A DNA stretch of 59,465 nucleotides from an uncultured Bacteroidales bacterium (GTDB lineage Bacteria; Bacteroidota; Bacteroidia; Bacteroidales; JAUNSR01). A model generated the notes under the pieces. The model saw only the letters and a list, made by a program, of their open reading frames with translations, made no database searches and was not told where the DNA came from. Both the position numbers and the translations under genes were made by a program. The stretch lies in the NCBI GenBank assembly GCA_947074105.1, contig CAMTON010000010.1, forward strand, positions 1 to 59,465, written 5' to 3'. The first letter of the stretch is position 1. Each line of letters opens with the position of its first letter. Below are positions 1 through 9,142 of this stretch, in pieces.

Positions 1-50
1 AAAGACAGGCCAGAAACAGCCGTTAAGATATATAAATATCATAAACCTGA

Positions 51-97
51 TTGAGCAGTCATATTCGATTTACATCGGATTGACTGCTCATTTTTTT
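51..97 (+). terminator. Rho-independent terminator of an upstream gene
   Basis: A nine-base stem (TGAGCAGTC pairing with GACTGCTCA) is followed by seven T residues. It probably ends a transcript entering from the left of the window. Confidence 0.75.
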
Positions 98-343
98 ATA
101 TGATACTGATTAAAAAACGTATTTATTTAACAATCACTGGAACATTCATCTTTCTTTATATTCATTCTTTTTATTTACACTTTACTCAATAATTATATAT
201 TTTCATTACAATACCTCATTATTTTGGCCTGTTATTTATTAATTATCTAATCAGAGTGTATTTTTAAAACATATTTTACAAATAATAAATAAATTTTTAT
301 GTAGTATTGCAAAATCTAAAAAAATACCTCTCTGCTTAATTTT
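98..343. other. Gene-free upstream region of the sigma factor
   Basis: This AT-rich stretch lies between the terminator and the ECF sigma gene. I see no convincing TAnnTTTG box, no RNA gene and no coding potential. It presumably holds the sigma-factor promoter. Confidence 0.4.
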
Positions 344-883
344 ATGATTAAAAATCTTTTCTATAAAAAATCCTTCGAAAAGCTGTTTAAGGAAAACTAC
401 AACCGACTCTATTATTACGCATTCCATATTATAAATGATGCCGAAATAAGCCGGGACATAGTCAGTGACGTCTTTACGAAGGTTTATGAAAACTATAAGG
501 ATCTTAATCTTGACACTATAAATTCATATCTTACTGTCACAGTAAAAAATAAATGTATCGATCACCTGCGCCATATTCAGTGTTCATACGTATTTAATGA
601 AACATATCTCAATGAAGCGGAAGATTTATATTCCGATTATTCCGATAAACTCGAACAGGATCTGCTTGTTGAAGAGATGCTCAACTCGCTGCCTCCTCTG
701 ACAAGACGTATAATAGAAGAATGTTATTTCCATAAAAAGAAATATAAGGAAGTAGCCGAAGAGATGGATATAAGTCCCGATACGGTAAAAAAACATATTT
801 CTAAAGCGCTTAAGCTTTTAAGAAATAATTATAATAAGGAAAAAACCGATTCAAAAGTAACACTTGAAACTGCAATACAATAG
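344..883 (+). CDS. ECF-type RNA polymerase sigma-70 factor
   Basis: A 179-residue alternative sigma factor of the Bacteroides ECF family. Region 2 (about residues 14-80) carries the typical FKENYNRLYYYA start and the DAEISRDIVSDVF segment. Region 4 (about 112-165) has the helix-turn-helix pattern KYKEVAEEMDISPDTVKKHISKAL. The gene directly precedes a FecR anti-sigma gene and a SusC transporter with an STN domain, the standard arrangement for trans-envelope signalling: ligand binding at the outer membrane frees the sigma factor, which then transcribes the transporter genes. That mechanism is inferred from the family. The start ATG is the first in frame. The stop lies one base before the fecR ATG, so the two genes are probably translationally coupled. 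Confidence 0.92.
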   Translation: MIKNLFYKKSFEKLFKENYNRLYYYAFHIINDAEISRDIVSDVFTKVYENYKDLNLDTINSYLTVTVKNKCIDHLRHIQCSYVFNETYLNEAEDLYSDYSDKLEQDLLVEEMLNSLPPLTRRIIEECYFHKKKYKEVAEEMDISPDTVKKHISKALKLLRNNYNKEKTDSKVTLETAIQ

Positions 884-884
884 T

Positions 885-1934
885 ATGGATCTGAAAGTAG
901 AAAACAATATAAAGGAAGAGGTGCTTTTAAGAGATCACCTCATCAGGCGAAAAGCTCCCGTTCCGGATGTAGACGCGGAGTTCAATAAGTTTATGCAAAA
1001 AAGAGAAATGTCGCGTAAATCTCTTTTTTGGTTAGGAAGCAGTGCCGGAGCTGCAGCTGCAGCGGCAATCTTTGTTATTTTTAATCTTTTCTCTACGGAA
1101 ACCAATGCCGATTTTTCTTCTACCGTGTTTATGGCCAACCATAACTCATCCGATGTCGTATTTCAGACAAATTACGGAACTGAAATACCGCTTCAGAACA
1201 GCTATGATGCAGCCTTCCTTAATAAAGTAGGGGCTTCACTTTCAGACAGCGGAGAAGAGATAGTTTATCACACAGATTCAAAAAGCCGAAAGAAAGCGGA
1301 TACACAGATAATCACTACTCCACGTCAGAAGGATTTTAAGATTGTCTTAAGCGACGGCACCGAAGTATGGCTTAACGCTGAAAGCCAGCTTATATATCCT
1401 TCTCATTTTGAATCAGGAGAAAGGATCGTAAAACTGAGAGGCGAAGCATATTTTAAAGTTAAAGCAGATCCTGAGCATCCTTTTATTGTCGAAACAGAAG
1501 GGCTGCACACCAAAGCACTCGGTACAGAGTTTAATGTGAACAGTTATTCTATCAATAATCCTTCTGTTACACTTATAACGGGATCTGTAGAAGTTGAAAA
1601 TCCGGCTAAGAAAGAGAAGATAAGAATAAACCCGGGAGAGGCCGCAACGCTTGACACCGGAGGTAGTCTGAGAGTTTCGAAAGTAGATACCGAACATTAT
1701 GTCCAGTGGAAAGACGGATATTTCTATTTCGATAATATGCCTCTTGTCGATATCATACGGGAATTGGGAAGATGGTATAATATGGATATAGTTTTCCTTT
1801 CCTCCGACATACTTGAAATGAAACTTCACTTTATTGCCGACCGTCATGCTCCTCCTGAAGACGCAATAGATATATTAAACAGTCTGAACAAAATGACAGT
1901 TATTTCCGACAACAATAAAATATATATCAAATAA
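885..1934 (+). CDS. FecR-family anti-sigma factor
   Basis: Inner-membrane anti-sigma protein of about 349 residues. I start it at the ATG at 885 rather than an upstream TTG at 864, because 885 follows the sigma stop by one base. A cytoplasmic N-terminus, which would bind the sigma factor, precedes one membrane helix (about residues 46-69, an Ala-rich run then IFVIFNLF). The periplasmic FecR domain contains the hallmark segments DGTEVWLNAESQLIYP and VKLRGEAYFKV, and the C-terminus looks like DUF4974 (YFYFDNMPLVDIIRELGRWY), which in this family contacts the STN domain of the partner SusC. The gene ends at a terminator, so sigma-fecR is its own transcript, separate from susC. Confidence 0.92.
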   Translation: MDLKVENNIKEEVLLRDHLIRRKAPVPDVDAEFNKFMQKREMSRKSLFWLGSSAGAAAAAAIFVIFNLFSTETNADFSSTVFMANHNSSDVVFQTNYGTEIPLQNSYDAAFLNKVGASLSDSGEEIVYHTDSKSRKKADTQIITTPRQKDFKIVLSDGTEVWLNAESQLIYPSHFESGERIVKLRGEAYFKVKADPEHPFIVETEGLHTKALGTEFNVNSYSINNPSVTLITGSVEVENPAKKEKIRINPGEAATLDTGGSLRVSKVDTEHYVQWKDGYFYFDNMPLVDIIRELGRWYNMDIVFLSSDILEMKLHFIADRHAPPEDAIDILNSLNKMTVISDNNKIYIK

Positions 1935-1940
1935 ACACCC

Positions 1941-1986
1941 AAAAGTGAGAAATTAAAGAATATTGCTTTATTTTCTCACTTTTTTC
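1941..1986 (+). terminator. Terminator after fecR
   Basis: AAAAGTGAGAAA pairs with TTTCTCACTTTT across an inner TAAAG/CTTTA pair, and the arm ends in a T-rich run. It separates the regulator pair from the SusC/SusD operon. Confidence 0.75.
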
Positions 1987-2150
1987 TTTCAAAGCGTACC
2001 CGATTTGAATATTCATCCGTAATTATTAAAAGAAGTCAAGTTAAAAATAAATTAAACGGACCTGAAACCCCATAAAAGAAGATAATATCCGGAATTAGAT
2101 TCTTCAGTATGCCGTTCAGATGTTCAATGCTACGCTAAATTAATTAAAGT

Positions 2151-5100
2151 ATGAAAAGAAAAATCCACATTTCGCTTTTGCTGCTTTTCTCTCTTTTGTT
2201 TTCTATGAACGGAGAAATTTATGCAAATGACGGCAAACCAATAAAACTGGTTTTTCAGAAAGAACCATTGTCGGAAGCATTTAAGAAAATAGAGAAGACA
2301 TCCGGTTATAAGATTATTTTCGTCTATGATGACGTAAAAGATTATACTGCGACCTGCGATATAAATACCACATCTGCTGTAAGCGCAATAAAACAGGTTA
2401 TCGGAAAGGCACCTCTTACCTATACGGAAAAAAATAAATTCATCACAATATCTCTTGTAAAGGAAAATACTGAAAGAATCATAAACGGTTATGTAAAGGA
2501 TATTACAGGCGAGCCGCTTGCCGGAGCTTCTGTCATTATGCCTGAAATAAACAAAGGTGTTGTTACAGATATCAACGGTATGTTTCAGCTGACTGTGACT
2601 AATAATATAACTTTTCTAAAAGTCACTTATGTCGGGATGAAACCTCAGACTGTGAAACTTAACAAGAACCTTAAATATGATATTGTTCTTGAAGAAGATG
2701 TGTTTATGGTAAGCGACGTAGTTGTTACAGGTTATCAGACTATATCAAAAGAAAGAAGTGCGGGTGCTTATGATATTGTCAAGGGAGAAAACCTTAACAC
2801 AAAATCAAAACTTTCAGGAAGTGTTCTTAAAGGTCTTGAAGGTCTTGCCACAGGTATAAGCATTAATCAGAGTTCCGCTCTTGACCCATATATCATCCGT
2901 GGAGTGAACTCGATAAATTCGGAAAGAAGCCCTCTGTTTGTTGTCGACGGTATTGCCACACCGGCAAGCGTGATAGAAAATATGATCAACAGCAATGACA
3001 TCTCAAACATTACTGTTCTTAAAGACGCTACTGCCGCTTCTATATGGGGGTCACAGGCCGGCAACGGTGTTATCGTAATCACTACGAAAAAAGGAGAAAG
3101 AAACAAGAAAGTCCAGGTTTCCTATGACGGATCATATACTTATCAGGGAAAACCGGATTACAGCTATAATAAACTTATGAACAGTGCCGATTTTATGAGA
3201 ACCGCACAGGAGCTTTTTGACGAGTATTCCGATTTCTATACATGGGAAAAGGCTAAGACTTCAGCAGACGTTTCTTCTTTCCCTGTGGTTTTCCCTCATG
3301 AAGATGTAATGTACAGATATAAGGCAGGAGAGATATCGGCCACGCAGCGCGATCAGATGCTTCAGGCTCTTATAGATCAGGACGGCCGCGGTCAGTATGA
3401 GGAATACCTTATGAGCGACCGTATGTTTACTCAGCATAATCTCTCTTTCAGAGGCGGATCAAACAAACATTCTTATTTTCTATCTTTCGGATATAAAGGA
3501 GATCAGGGCATAAGCCGGGACTGGAGCGATAATTATACCGTTAATACAAGACAGGACTTTGAGCTATCGAAATGGCTTAAGTGGGATGTTATCGTCAATG
3601 CCTCAATAGGCAAGACAAAAGCAAAATTTCTTGACTACGATAACACAAACGATTATAACGGTATTTTACTTTATAATAACTTCCCATATAATACATTCAG
3701 GAATGCTGACGGCTCATGGGTCGATCAGACATCATATTATATGATGCCGCAGAATAAACAGGAACTTGAATCGGTTTTAGGAGTTGACCTTACATATAAT
3801 CCCGTAACGGACTTCAACAGAGCGACCGATCTTACCACATCTACCAACCTTCGCCTTAATACGGGCATTACTATTAACCTGCTTAAAGGTCTTAAATATG
3901 AAGGACGTGTTCAGTACAGAACATATAACAGCAAAAATGAAGTATATATCCCTCAGGAAAACTACAGAATACGTGAGGAACAATATCTTTCTGTTTCTAC
4001 AGAAGAAGAGGAACTTAATGTTCTTGTCCCTAAAACCGGCGGACATTTAAAACTGAGTAATTCTTACTCCACTGACTGGACGGTAAGAAACCAGCTGACT
4101 CTTGACAGAGTTTCCGACAGCGGCGATCATCAGGTGACGGGGCTACTTGGTACGGAAATAAGAAGTCGTAAGAATACACGCTATGAATCATTTGTTCGCG
4201 GTTATAATAAACAGACAATGAAATACGCCCAGTATGACATCTATAAACTTAACGACCGTATTTATTCTCCTCTTATCGGTTACGGACATACTCTTGATAC
4301 TGATTATTATTATGAAAGTGAAAGTATATATAAATACTTCTCTCTTTATGCCAACGGAGGATATACCTATCTGAACAAATATACTGTGAACGCAAGCATC
4401 AGAATGGACCAATCGAATCTTTTCGGAAGTGATCCGAGCACACAGTATAAACCTATATGGGCCGTAGGTGCCGCATGGAAACTGTCGGAAGAAGATTTTA
4501 TGCAGAATCAGACCGCGATAAACAGTCTTACCATACGTGGTAGTTACGGTCTGGCCGGTAATTCTCCTGATCCGGGAAGAGGAGGTAAATACGACATTCT
4601 GAGAGCTCTCAGCGGAAGTACTTTATATGAAAATCCGGGATATTCAATCCAGACTCCTTCAAATAACAAACTGACATGGGAGAAAACTCGCACAATAAAT
4701 GCCGGTATTGATATCCGTTGCCTGTCCAACAGACTTGATCTTTCTCTTGATGTTTATGACAAGCAGACCACAGATCTAATCGGACAAATGTATCTTAATC
4801 CTGTAAGCGGATGGCCAACTACGATTGGTAACCTTGGAGATATGCACAATTACGGAGCCGAAATAATGTTATCGACACATAATATAAAAACAAGAAATTT
4901 CAACTGGACATCAAATCTGACATTATCTTTCAACAAAAATAAAATTGAGAAACTGATACAGTCATCAACACTTACTCCTCTGATGATGACAGGCCTTACG
5001 GTTGATATGGAAGGATATCCGGTAGGTGCGTTATTCACTTACCGTTATGCGGGGCTTGATGAAAACGGTTATCCTATGATTTATGATAAAGACGGTAATA

Positions 5101-5663
5101 CATTGAAAGGAAGTGAAGCAAACAACGCGACAGCAGATGACCTTAAATATTCGGGAACAATCTATCCTAAATGGTACGGAGGTTTTACAAACAACTTCAG
5201 CTATAAGAACTGGGATCTCTCATTTATGTTCGTCTTCAACTTCGGCAATCATCTTCTTACCGATTATGCCCGATACGGTTTTGTCGGGCGTCCATCCACT
5301 AACTTCCATCAGGACTTTGATAAAAGATGGAGAAAACCGGGCGATGAGAATATAACAGATGTTCCGAGATATTCGGTGGAAAGTACAAAGGGAGCCAACT
5401 TCTCGGCATACAGATATGCCGACACACATATACAGAGTGCAGCTTATGTAAAACTGAGAGACCTTTCTTTAGGATATTCAATACCGGTTTCTGCATGCAG
5501 AAAAATAGGTGTCTCTTCTGCAAAAATATCCGCTCAGGTAGGTAATCTGTTCTATATCGCGGCAAATGACAAAGGTATTGACCCTGAATGTTATGACTTC
5601 CTTTCCGGAAGAGAGAATAAATACGGACCGACTTATGCAGTAGGATTAAACATCAATTTCTAA
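2151..5663 (+). CDS. SusC/RagA-family TonB-dependent transporter with STN domain
   Basis: Outer-membrane TonB-linked transporter of 1170 residues. A signal peptide (about 1-26) is followed by an STN (secretin/TonB short N-terminal) domain (about 29-100), a carboxypeptidase-D-regulatory-like domain (about 108-175, GEPLAGASVIMPEINKGVVT), a plug (about 190-310, with PLFVVDGIATP and NGVIVITTKKG) and a long beta-barrel ending in aromatic residues (VGLNINF). The STN domain is the feature that links such transporters to FecR/sigma pairs, here encoded directly upstream. With the SusD lipoprotein 20 bases downstream it would form the usual pedal-bin importer. The substrate is unknown: no glycoside hydrolase, lyase or sulfatase is nearby. 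Confidence 0.95.
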   Translation: MKRKIHISLLLLFSLLFSMNGEIYANDGKPIKLVFQKEPLSEAFKKIEKTSGYKIIFVYDDVKDYTATCDINTTSAVSAIKQVIGKAPLTYTEKNKFITISLVKENTERIINGYVKDITGEPLAGASVIMPEINKGVVTDINGMFQLTVTNNITFLKVTYVGMKPQTVKLNKNLKYDIVLEEDVFMVSDVVVTGYQTISKERSAGAYDIVKGENLNTKSKLSGSVLKGLEGLATGISINQSSALDPYIIRGVNSINSERSPLFVVDGIATPASVIENMINSNDISNITVLKDATAASIWGSQAGNGVIVITTKKGERNKKVQVSYDGSYTYQGKPDYSYNKLMNSADFMRTAQELFDEYSDFYTWEKAKTSADVSSFPVVFPHEDVMYRYKAGEISATQRDQMLQALIDQDGRGQYEEYLMSDRMFTQHNLSFRGGSNKHSYFLSFGYKGDQGISRDWSDNYTVNTRQDFELSKWLKWDVIVNASIGKTKAKFLDYDNTNDYNGILLYNNFPYNTFRNADGSWVDQTSYYMMPQNKQELESVLGVDLTYNPVTDFNRATDLTTSTNLRLNTGITINLLKGLKYEGRVQYRTYNSKNEVYIPQENYRIREEQYLSVSTEEEELNVLVPKTGGHLKLSNSYSTDWTVRNQLTLDRVSDSGDHQVTGLLGTEIRSRKNTRYESFVRGYNKQTMKYAQYDIYKLNDRIYSPLIGYGHTLDTDYYYESESIYKYFSLYANGGYTYLNKYTVNASIRMDQSNLFGSDPSTQYKPIWAVGAAWKLSEEDFMQNQTAINSLTIRGSYGLAGNSPDPGRGGKYDILRALSGSTLYENPGYSIQTPSNNKLTWEKTRTINAGIDIRCLSNRLDLSLDVYDKQTTDLIGQMYLNPVSGWPTTIGNLGDMHNYGAEIMLSTHNIKTRNFNWTSNLTLSFNKNKIEKLIQSSTLTPLMMTGLTVDMEGYPVGALFTYRYAGLDENGYPMIYDKDGNTLKGSEANNATADDLKYSGTIYPKWYGGFTNNFSYKNWDLSFMFVFNFGNHLLTDYARYGFVGRPSTNFHQDFDKRWRKPGDENITDVPRYSVESTKGANFSAYRYADTHIQSAAYVKLRDLSLGYSIPVSACRKIGVSSAKISAQVGNLFYIAANDKGIDPECYDFLSGRENKYGPTYAVGLNINF

Positions 5664-5683
5664 TCAATTTTATAAAGAGAAGT

Positions 5684-7138
5684 ATGAAAAAACTATTATA
5701 TACACTTTTATCCGCAGGAGCTTTTTTAAGCCTTACCGGCTGTGAGGATTTTCTTGACGAGCAGCCAAGAGGTAAAGCCATTGCCGAAAAGATTGAGCAT
5801 TTTGAAGGCCTTTTTAATTCAGGAAATTTATCGTCTTTCTCTCTTGACGTAGACAATTATTATTTCTGGAAAAATGACGAATTTCTTCTTGACGAAACAT
5901 CTATACGTGACCTTGAAAGAGGAATAAGCAAATTTTCAACTTCCGTTCTTAATGCTTTCAGATATACAGATGAGGTTTACAGAGCAGATCAGCAATCCTA
6001 TGAGTTCACAAACTGTTATGAACAGATATATACATATAATGTGATTGCAAACGGAGTTATGGATGCCGTTGAAGATGATATAAAAACCAAGAAGATGCTT
6101 AAAGCGGAAGCTCGCATGAGTCGCGCTTATATGCATTTCCTTCTTGCTCAATGGTTTGCCATGCCTTATGACGATATTAAATCGGCTTCAGATCTTTCCG
6201 TACCTATCGTTACCATTGCCGATACCCAGATTTCAAATCCTAAGCGTGCTACCACAAAAGAACTGTATGAATTTATAGAGAATGAAATGCTTGATTCATA
6301 TATGGATCTTGAAGACAGAACCGAACACAGAATGAGGGTTTATAAACCAAGCGGCTATATGATGCTCGGGAAACTCTATTTCATGATGAATAAATATGAT
6401 AAGGCTCTTGATTTCCTTCGCGAAGCTTTTGATATGTTTTCCAGAGATCCCAATGTAAGTTTCGATGATTTCCGAAAGATACAGAGCAAATACAATCAGG
6501 AAGAGATACCGGTTTACGCCATGTACGGCATAAGAAAAGCAAAAAACAGAAATACCGAAACGATATTCTGCAAAAGAAGCAGTATGATGCTCGACTTCTA
6601 TTTTGAAATGAGCAATCAGGTTTTCCCTTATCTGAAACCCGAAATATATGATATGTTCGGAGAGAACGATCTTCGTCGTAACTTTATAATGACAGTAAAT
6701 ACTTATGATGAGCCAATGCCTTACGGGTATCCGATATATCTGGCAAGTGCTGCCGGAATAAACTTCGGTCTTGAACTTCCAGAACTGTATCTTATGCTTG
6801 CGGAGTGTGAAGCCCGTGCAGGAAATCCGGAGAGATCAAAAGAAGTCCTTAAAGGACTGAGAACATACCGAATGAAAGAAGGTTTCGAAGACGTGCCTGA
6901 AGATGTTCAGACACGTGAACAGTTGATAAGATTCTGTTTCGATGAATGGACAAGAGAATATTGCGGTACAGGTTTGCGCTTTTTCCATATACGCCGAATC
7001 TGGAACGACCCGTTATTTCAGAATCTTAAACCGTTTATACATCAGGATCATTTAGGCACATATATCCTTGAAGAAAAACATCTGAAACTGCCTTTCGCAG
7101 AAACGATTCTTACATTTAACCCAAGCTGGAGAGATTGA
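5684..7138 (+). CDS. SusD/RagB-family surface nutrient-binding lipoprotein
   Basis: Lipoprotein of 484 residues that would cap the SusC barrel and bind its substrate at the cell surface. The signal peptide ends in a lipobox (LSLTGC, Cys20), followed by the typical SusD start CEDFLDEQPRG. TPR-like helices follow, including EARMSRAYMHFLLAQWF, and the C-terminal half holds LPELYLMLAECEARAG and FDEWTREYCGTGLRFFHIRR, both characteristic of the family. It lies 20 bases after susC and is surely co-transcribed. The length is a little short for the family (about 500-600), with no sign of truncation. Confidence 0.93.
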   Translation: MKKLLYTLLSAGAFLSLTGCEDFLDEQPRGKAIAEKIEHFEGLFNSGNLSSFSLDVDNYYFWKNDEFLLDETSIRDLERGISKFSTSVLNAFRYTDEVYRADQQSYEFTNCYEQIYTYNVIANGVMDAVEDDIKTKKMLKAEARMSRAYMHFLLAQWFAMPYDDIKSASDLSVPIVTIADTQISNPKRATTKELYEFIENEMLDSYMDLEDRTEHRMRVYKPSGYMMLGKLYFMMNKYDKALDFLREAFDMFSRDPNVSFDDFRKIQSKYNQEEIPVYAMYGIRKAKNRNTETIFCKRSSMMLDFYFEMSNQVFPYLKPEIYDMFGENDLRRNFIMTVNTYDEPMPYGYPIYLASAAGINFGLELPELYLMLAECEARAGNPERSKEVLKGLRTYRMKEGFEDVPEDVQTREQLIRFCFDEWTREYCGTGLRFFHIRRIWNDPLFQNLKPFIHQDHLGTYILEEKHLKLPFAETILTFNPSWRD

Positions 7139-7228
7139 TAGAGTAAATAATACAAAACCAGAACATGAATTCCGGATGAGGATCCGGTCATATCTGAATC
7201 CGGAGTCATGTTTTATCAAAAAAACAAA

Positions 7229-8404
7229 ATGAAAAATTTAATTCTTACTGCGGCATTATTATTATCTCTTACTGCTGAAATAAATGCTCAGAATAAAACA
7301 AAAATAAACATATCTCTGTCAGGTCTTAAAGACAGCACTGAAATTCAGCTTAAACTGCCTTATAAGAATTCTCATCACAGAGCAAGCGAAATAGAGCGCG
7401 GATATCTTATAAACGGGAAAGTGTCTTTTGATATAGAACTCGAGGAATCAAAAGTATTTCATATCGGAGTCCGCAGAAATTACGGTGTTATCCGTTTTAT
7501 GGCTTCTGCGGGAGATGTTGTCATTGTCTCTGCCGACACAAAAATTAACACCGACTATGGCGACGGTTCGGTTTTATACAGTTATGACAACTGCAAAGTA
7601 ACGGGAGCCGATATAAATAATGATTATCAGAATTTTACGAATCTTAATCTTTCTGTATGGAAGAAATATGAACCTCTTCTGGAAGTATATAAAGATATGA
7701 CAAAGACTCTTTATGAAGCGGAAGACAATGATGATACTAAGACTGTAAAGGAGATAAAAGCGACTTCCCGATACAAAGAATATTCAGAATTATATGATAA
7801 ATATATAGAGGAAAACGACATGATGCGCTCTGAACTTATGGATAAGAATATGACTTCCTGGTGGGGACCTCTTATGGCGCTTGAAATGTATTATGATCTT
7901 CCGGAACTTGATTTCTATAATAAATTTCCGGATGAGATAAAAAATACATATTACGGAAAGAGGATGCTTGAATTTATGCCTGTTGTACAGACGGGGAAGC
8001 CTATTCCGTCTTTCTGTATGCTTGATACCGATAAAAAGGAAAAAGAGATATATTCTTTTCTCAAAGATAAAAAATGCGTGATCGTTGATTTCTGGGCAAG
8101 CTGGTGCGGACCATGTAAGAAAGAGATTCCTAACCTGAAACGTATTTATGAAAATTACGCAGAAAAAGGTCTTGAAATTATCAGCATATCGATAGACAGA
8201 AGAGAAAGCGACTGGGAAAAAGCTCTTGTATCCGAAAAACTTACATGGCCTAACTTTCTGGATTATGAGCAGAAAATTTCCGATCAGTTTAAGGTAAGAG
8301 CTGTCCCGGAAATATATATTCTTGATGAAAATGGAAATCTTTTAGCAAAAAATCTTCGCGGAGAAGAACTTGAAGAAGCAGTAAAGAAGCAGTTGAATAA
8401 GTAA
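7229..8404 (+). CDS. Secreted TlpA-like thioredoxin with N-terminal DUF4369-like domain
   Basis: Periplasmic or envelope thiol-disulfide oxidoreductase of about 391 residues. I prefer the ATG at 7229 (MKNLILTAALLL, a clean signal peptide) over the in-frame ATG at 7208. The N-terminal half (to about residue 250) resembles the DUF4369 beta-domain common in Bacteroidales thioredoxins. The C-terminal thioredoxin fold holds the intact active site WCGPC (about residues 292-296) and the cis-proline segment VRAVPEIYILD. It lies 90 bases after susD and before a terminator, so it is the last gene of the SusC/SusD operon. A thiol oxidoreductase in place of sugar-cleaving enzymes suggests a cargo other than a simple polysaccharide; this is inference. 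Confidence 0.88.
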   Translation: MKNLILTAALLLSLTAEINAQNKTKINISLSGLKDSTEIQLKLPYKNSHHRASEIERGYLINGKVSFDIELEESKVFHIGVRRNYGVIRFMASAGDVVIVSADTKINTDYGDGSVLYSYDNCKVTGADINNDYQNFTNLNLSVWKKYEPLLEVYKDMTKTLYEAEDNDDTKTVKEIKATSRYKEYSELYDKYIEENDMMRSELMDKNMTSWWGPLMALEMYYDLPELDFYNKFPDEIKNTYYGKRMLEFMPVVQTGKPIPSFCMLDTDKKEKEIYSFLKDKKCVIVDFWASWCGPCKKEIPNLKRIYENYAEKGLEIISISIDRRESDWEKALVSEKLTWPNFLDYEQKISDQFKVRAVPEIYILDENGNLLAKNLRGEELEEAVKKQLNK

Positions 8405-8486
8405 TACTTTGATTTATATTATATAATTCTTCCGACTGAAACCGGAGAATTGGTTTATCTCTCTTTAATAATTAATAGTTAGACAC

Positions 8487-8522
8487 CGGCATCAGTACAT
8501 TGATTTGTATTGATGCCGTTTT
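8487..8522 (+). terminator. Terminator of the SusC/SusD operon
   Basis: CGGCATCAGTACA pairs with TGTATTGATGCCG around a short loop and runs into TTTTG. It ends the operon just before the convergent NTF2-like gene. Confidence 0.75.
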
Positions 8523-8543
8523 GTTTGATTTAAACATTATTCC

Positions 8544-8987
8544 TCAATATTTCCTTTTAGCCACCATTCTGTCTCTTAAAGCTACATCTCCCTCAACAAT
8601 CTGCAGAGTATAATTAAGACCGGTTATTTTATAAATTCCGTCAATATCCTTAACGGTAAAGATATATGTACCGATTCCGGTCCAGTGCTCATCACCAAGA
8701 TAATGAGTGGAATCAATATCCGTTTTCACTATTACACCGTCGTCTTCCGGCACTGACTCAAGATTCTTTATAACGTGATCCGTCTTGTCATATACCATGG
8801 CAAACTGATCCTGCCACATCCTTGATACTTCCACATTCGTCATTACCACGCTCTTTTCCCTTTCCGGGGATTTCATAATGACATTAACTTTATCGGCCAG
8901 AAGTGATTCAAAAAAACGCCAGTTGCGGGTGTCAATAGCCTCATAAAAACTTACCGCTGTATTTTCCGCTTTTTTACTATCAGTCAT
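8544..8987 (-). CDS. NTF2-like (SnoaL/DUF4440-type) protein
   Basis: A 147-residue cytoplasmic protein with the outline of the NTF2-like cone fold: an N-terminal helix pair (AENTAVSFYEAIDTRNWRFF), the common ESLLADKVNVIMKSP segment, and closing strands (TGIGTYIFTVKD then YKITGLNYTLQIVEG). Members bind small molecules or act as small enzymes, and sequence alone does not give a function. There is no signal peptide. It stands alone, convergent with the SusC/SusD operon, and 155 bases separate it from the next gene. Confidence 0.7.
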   Translation of the reverse strand: MTDSKKAENTAVSFYEAIDTRNWRFFESLLADKVNVIMKSPEREKSVVMTNVEVSRMWQDQFAMVYDKTDHVIKNLESVPEDDGVIVKTDIDSTHYLGDEHWTGIGTYIFTVKDIDGIYKITGLNYTLQIVEGDVALRDRMVAKRKY

Positions 8988-9142
8988 AGATAATGGTTTT
9001 AAAATAAAACATATTTTACATCAGATTCTTTATCCGATAAAACAATACACTATCTGATTAGTTCCTGTAGCATAATTTTTGAAGCAATAGTTTTTTCATG
9101 AACAGGCGTTATCATTCCTTATGAATCCCTTTGTCTCAGTAA

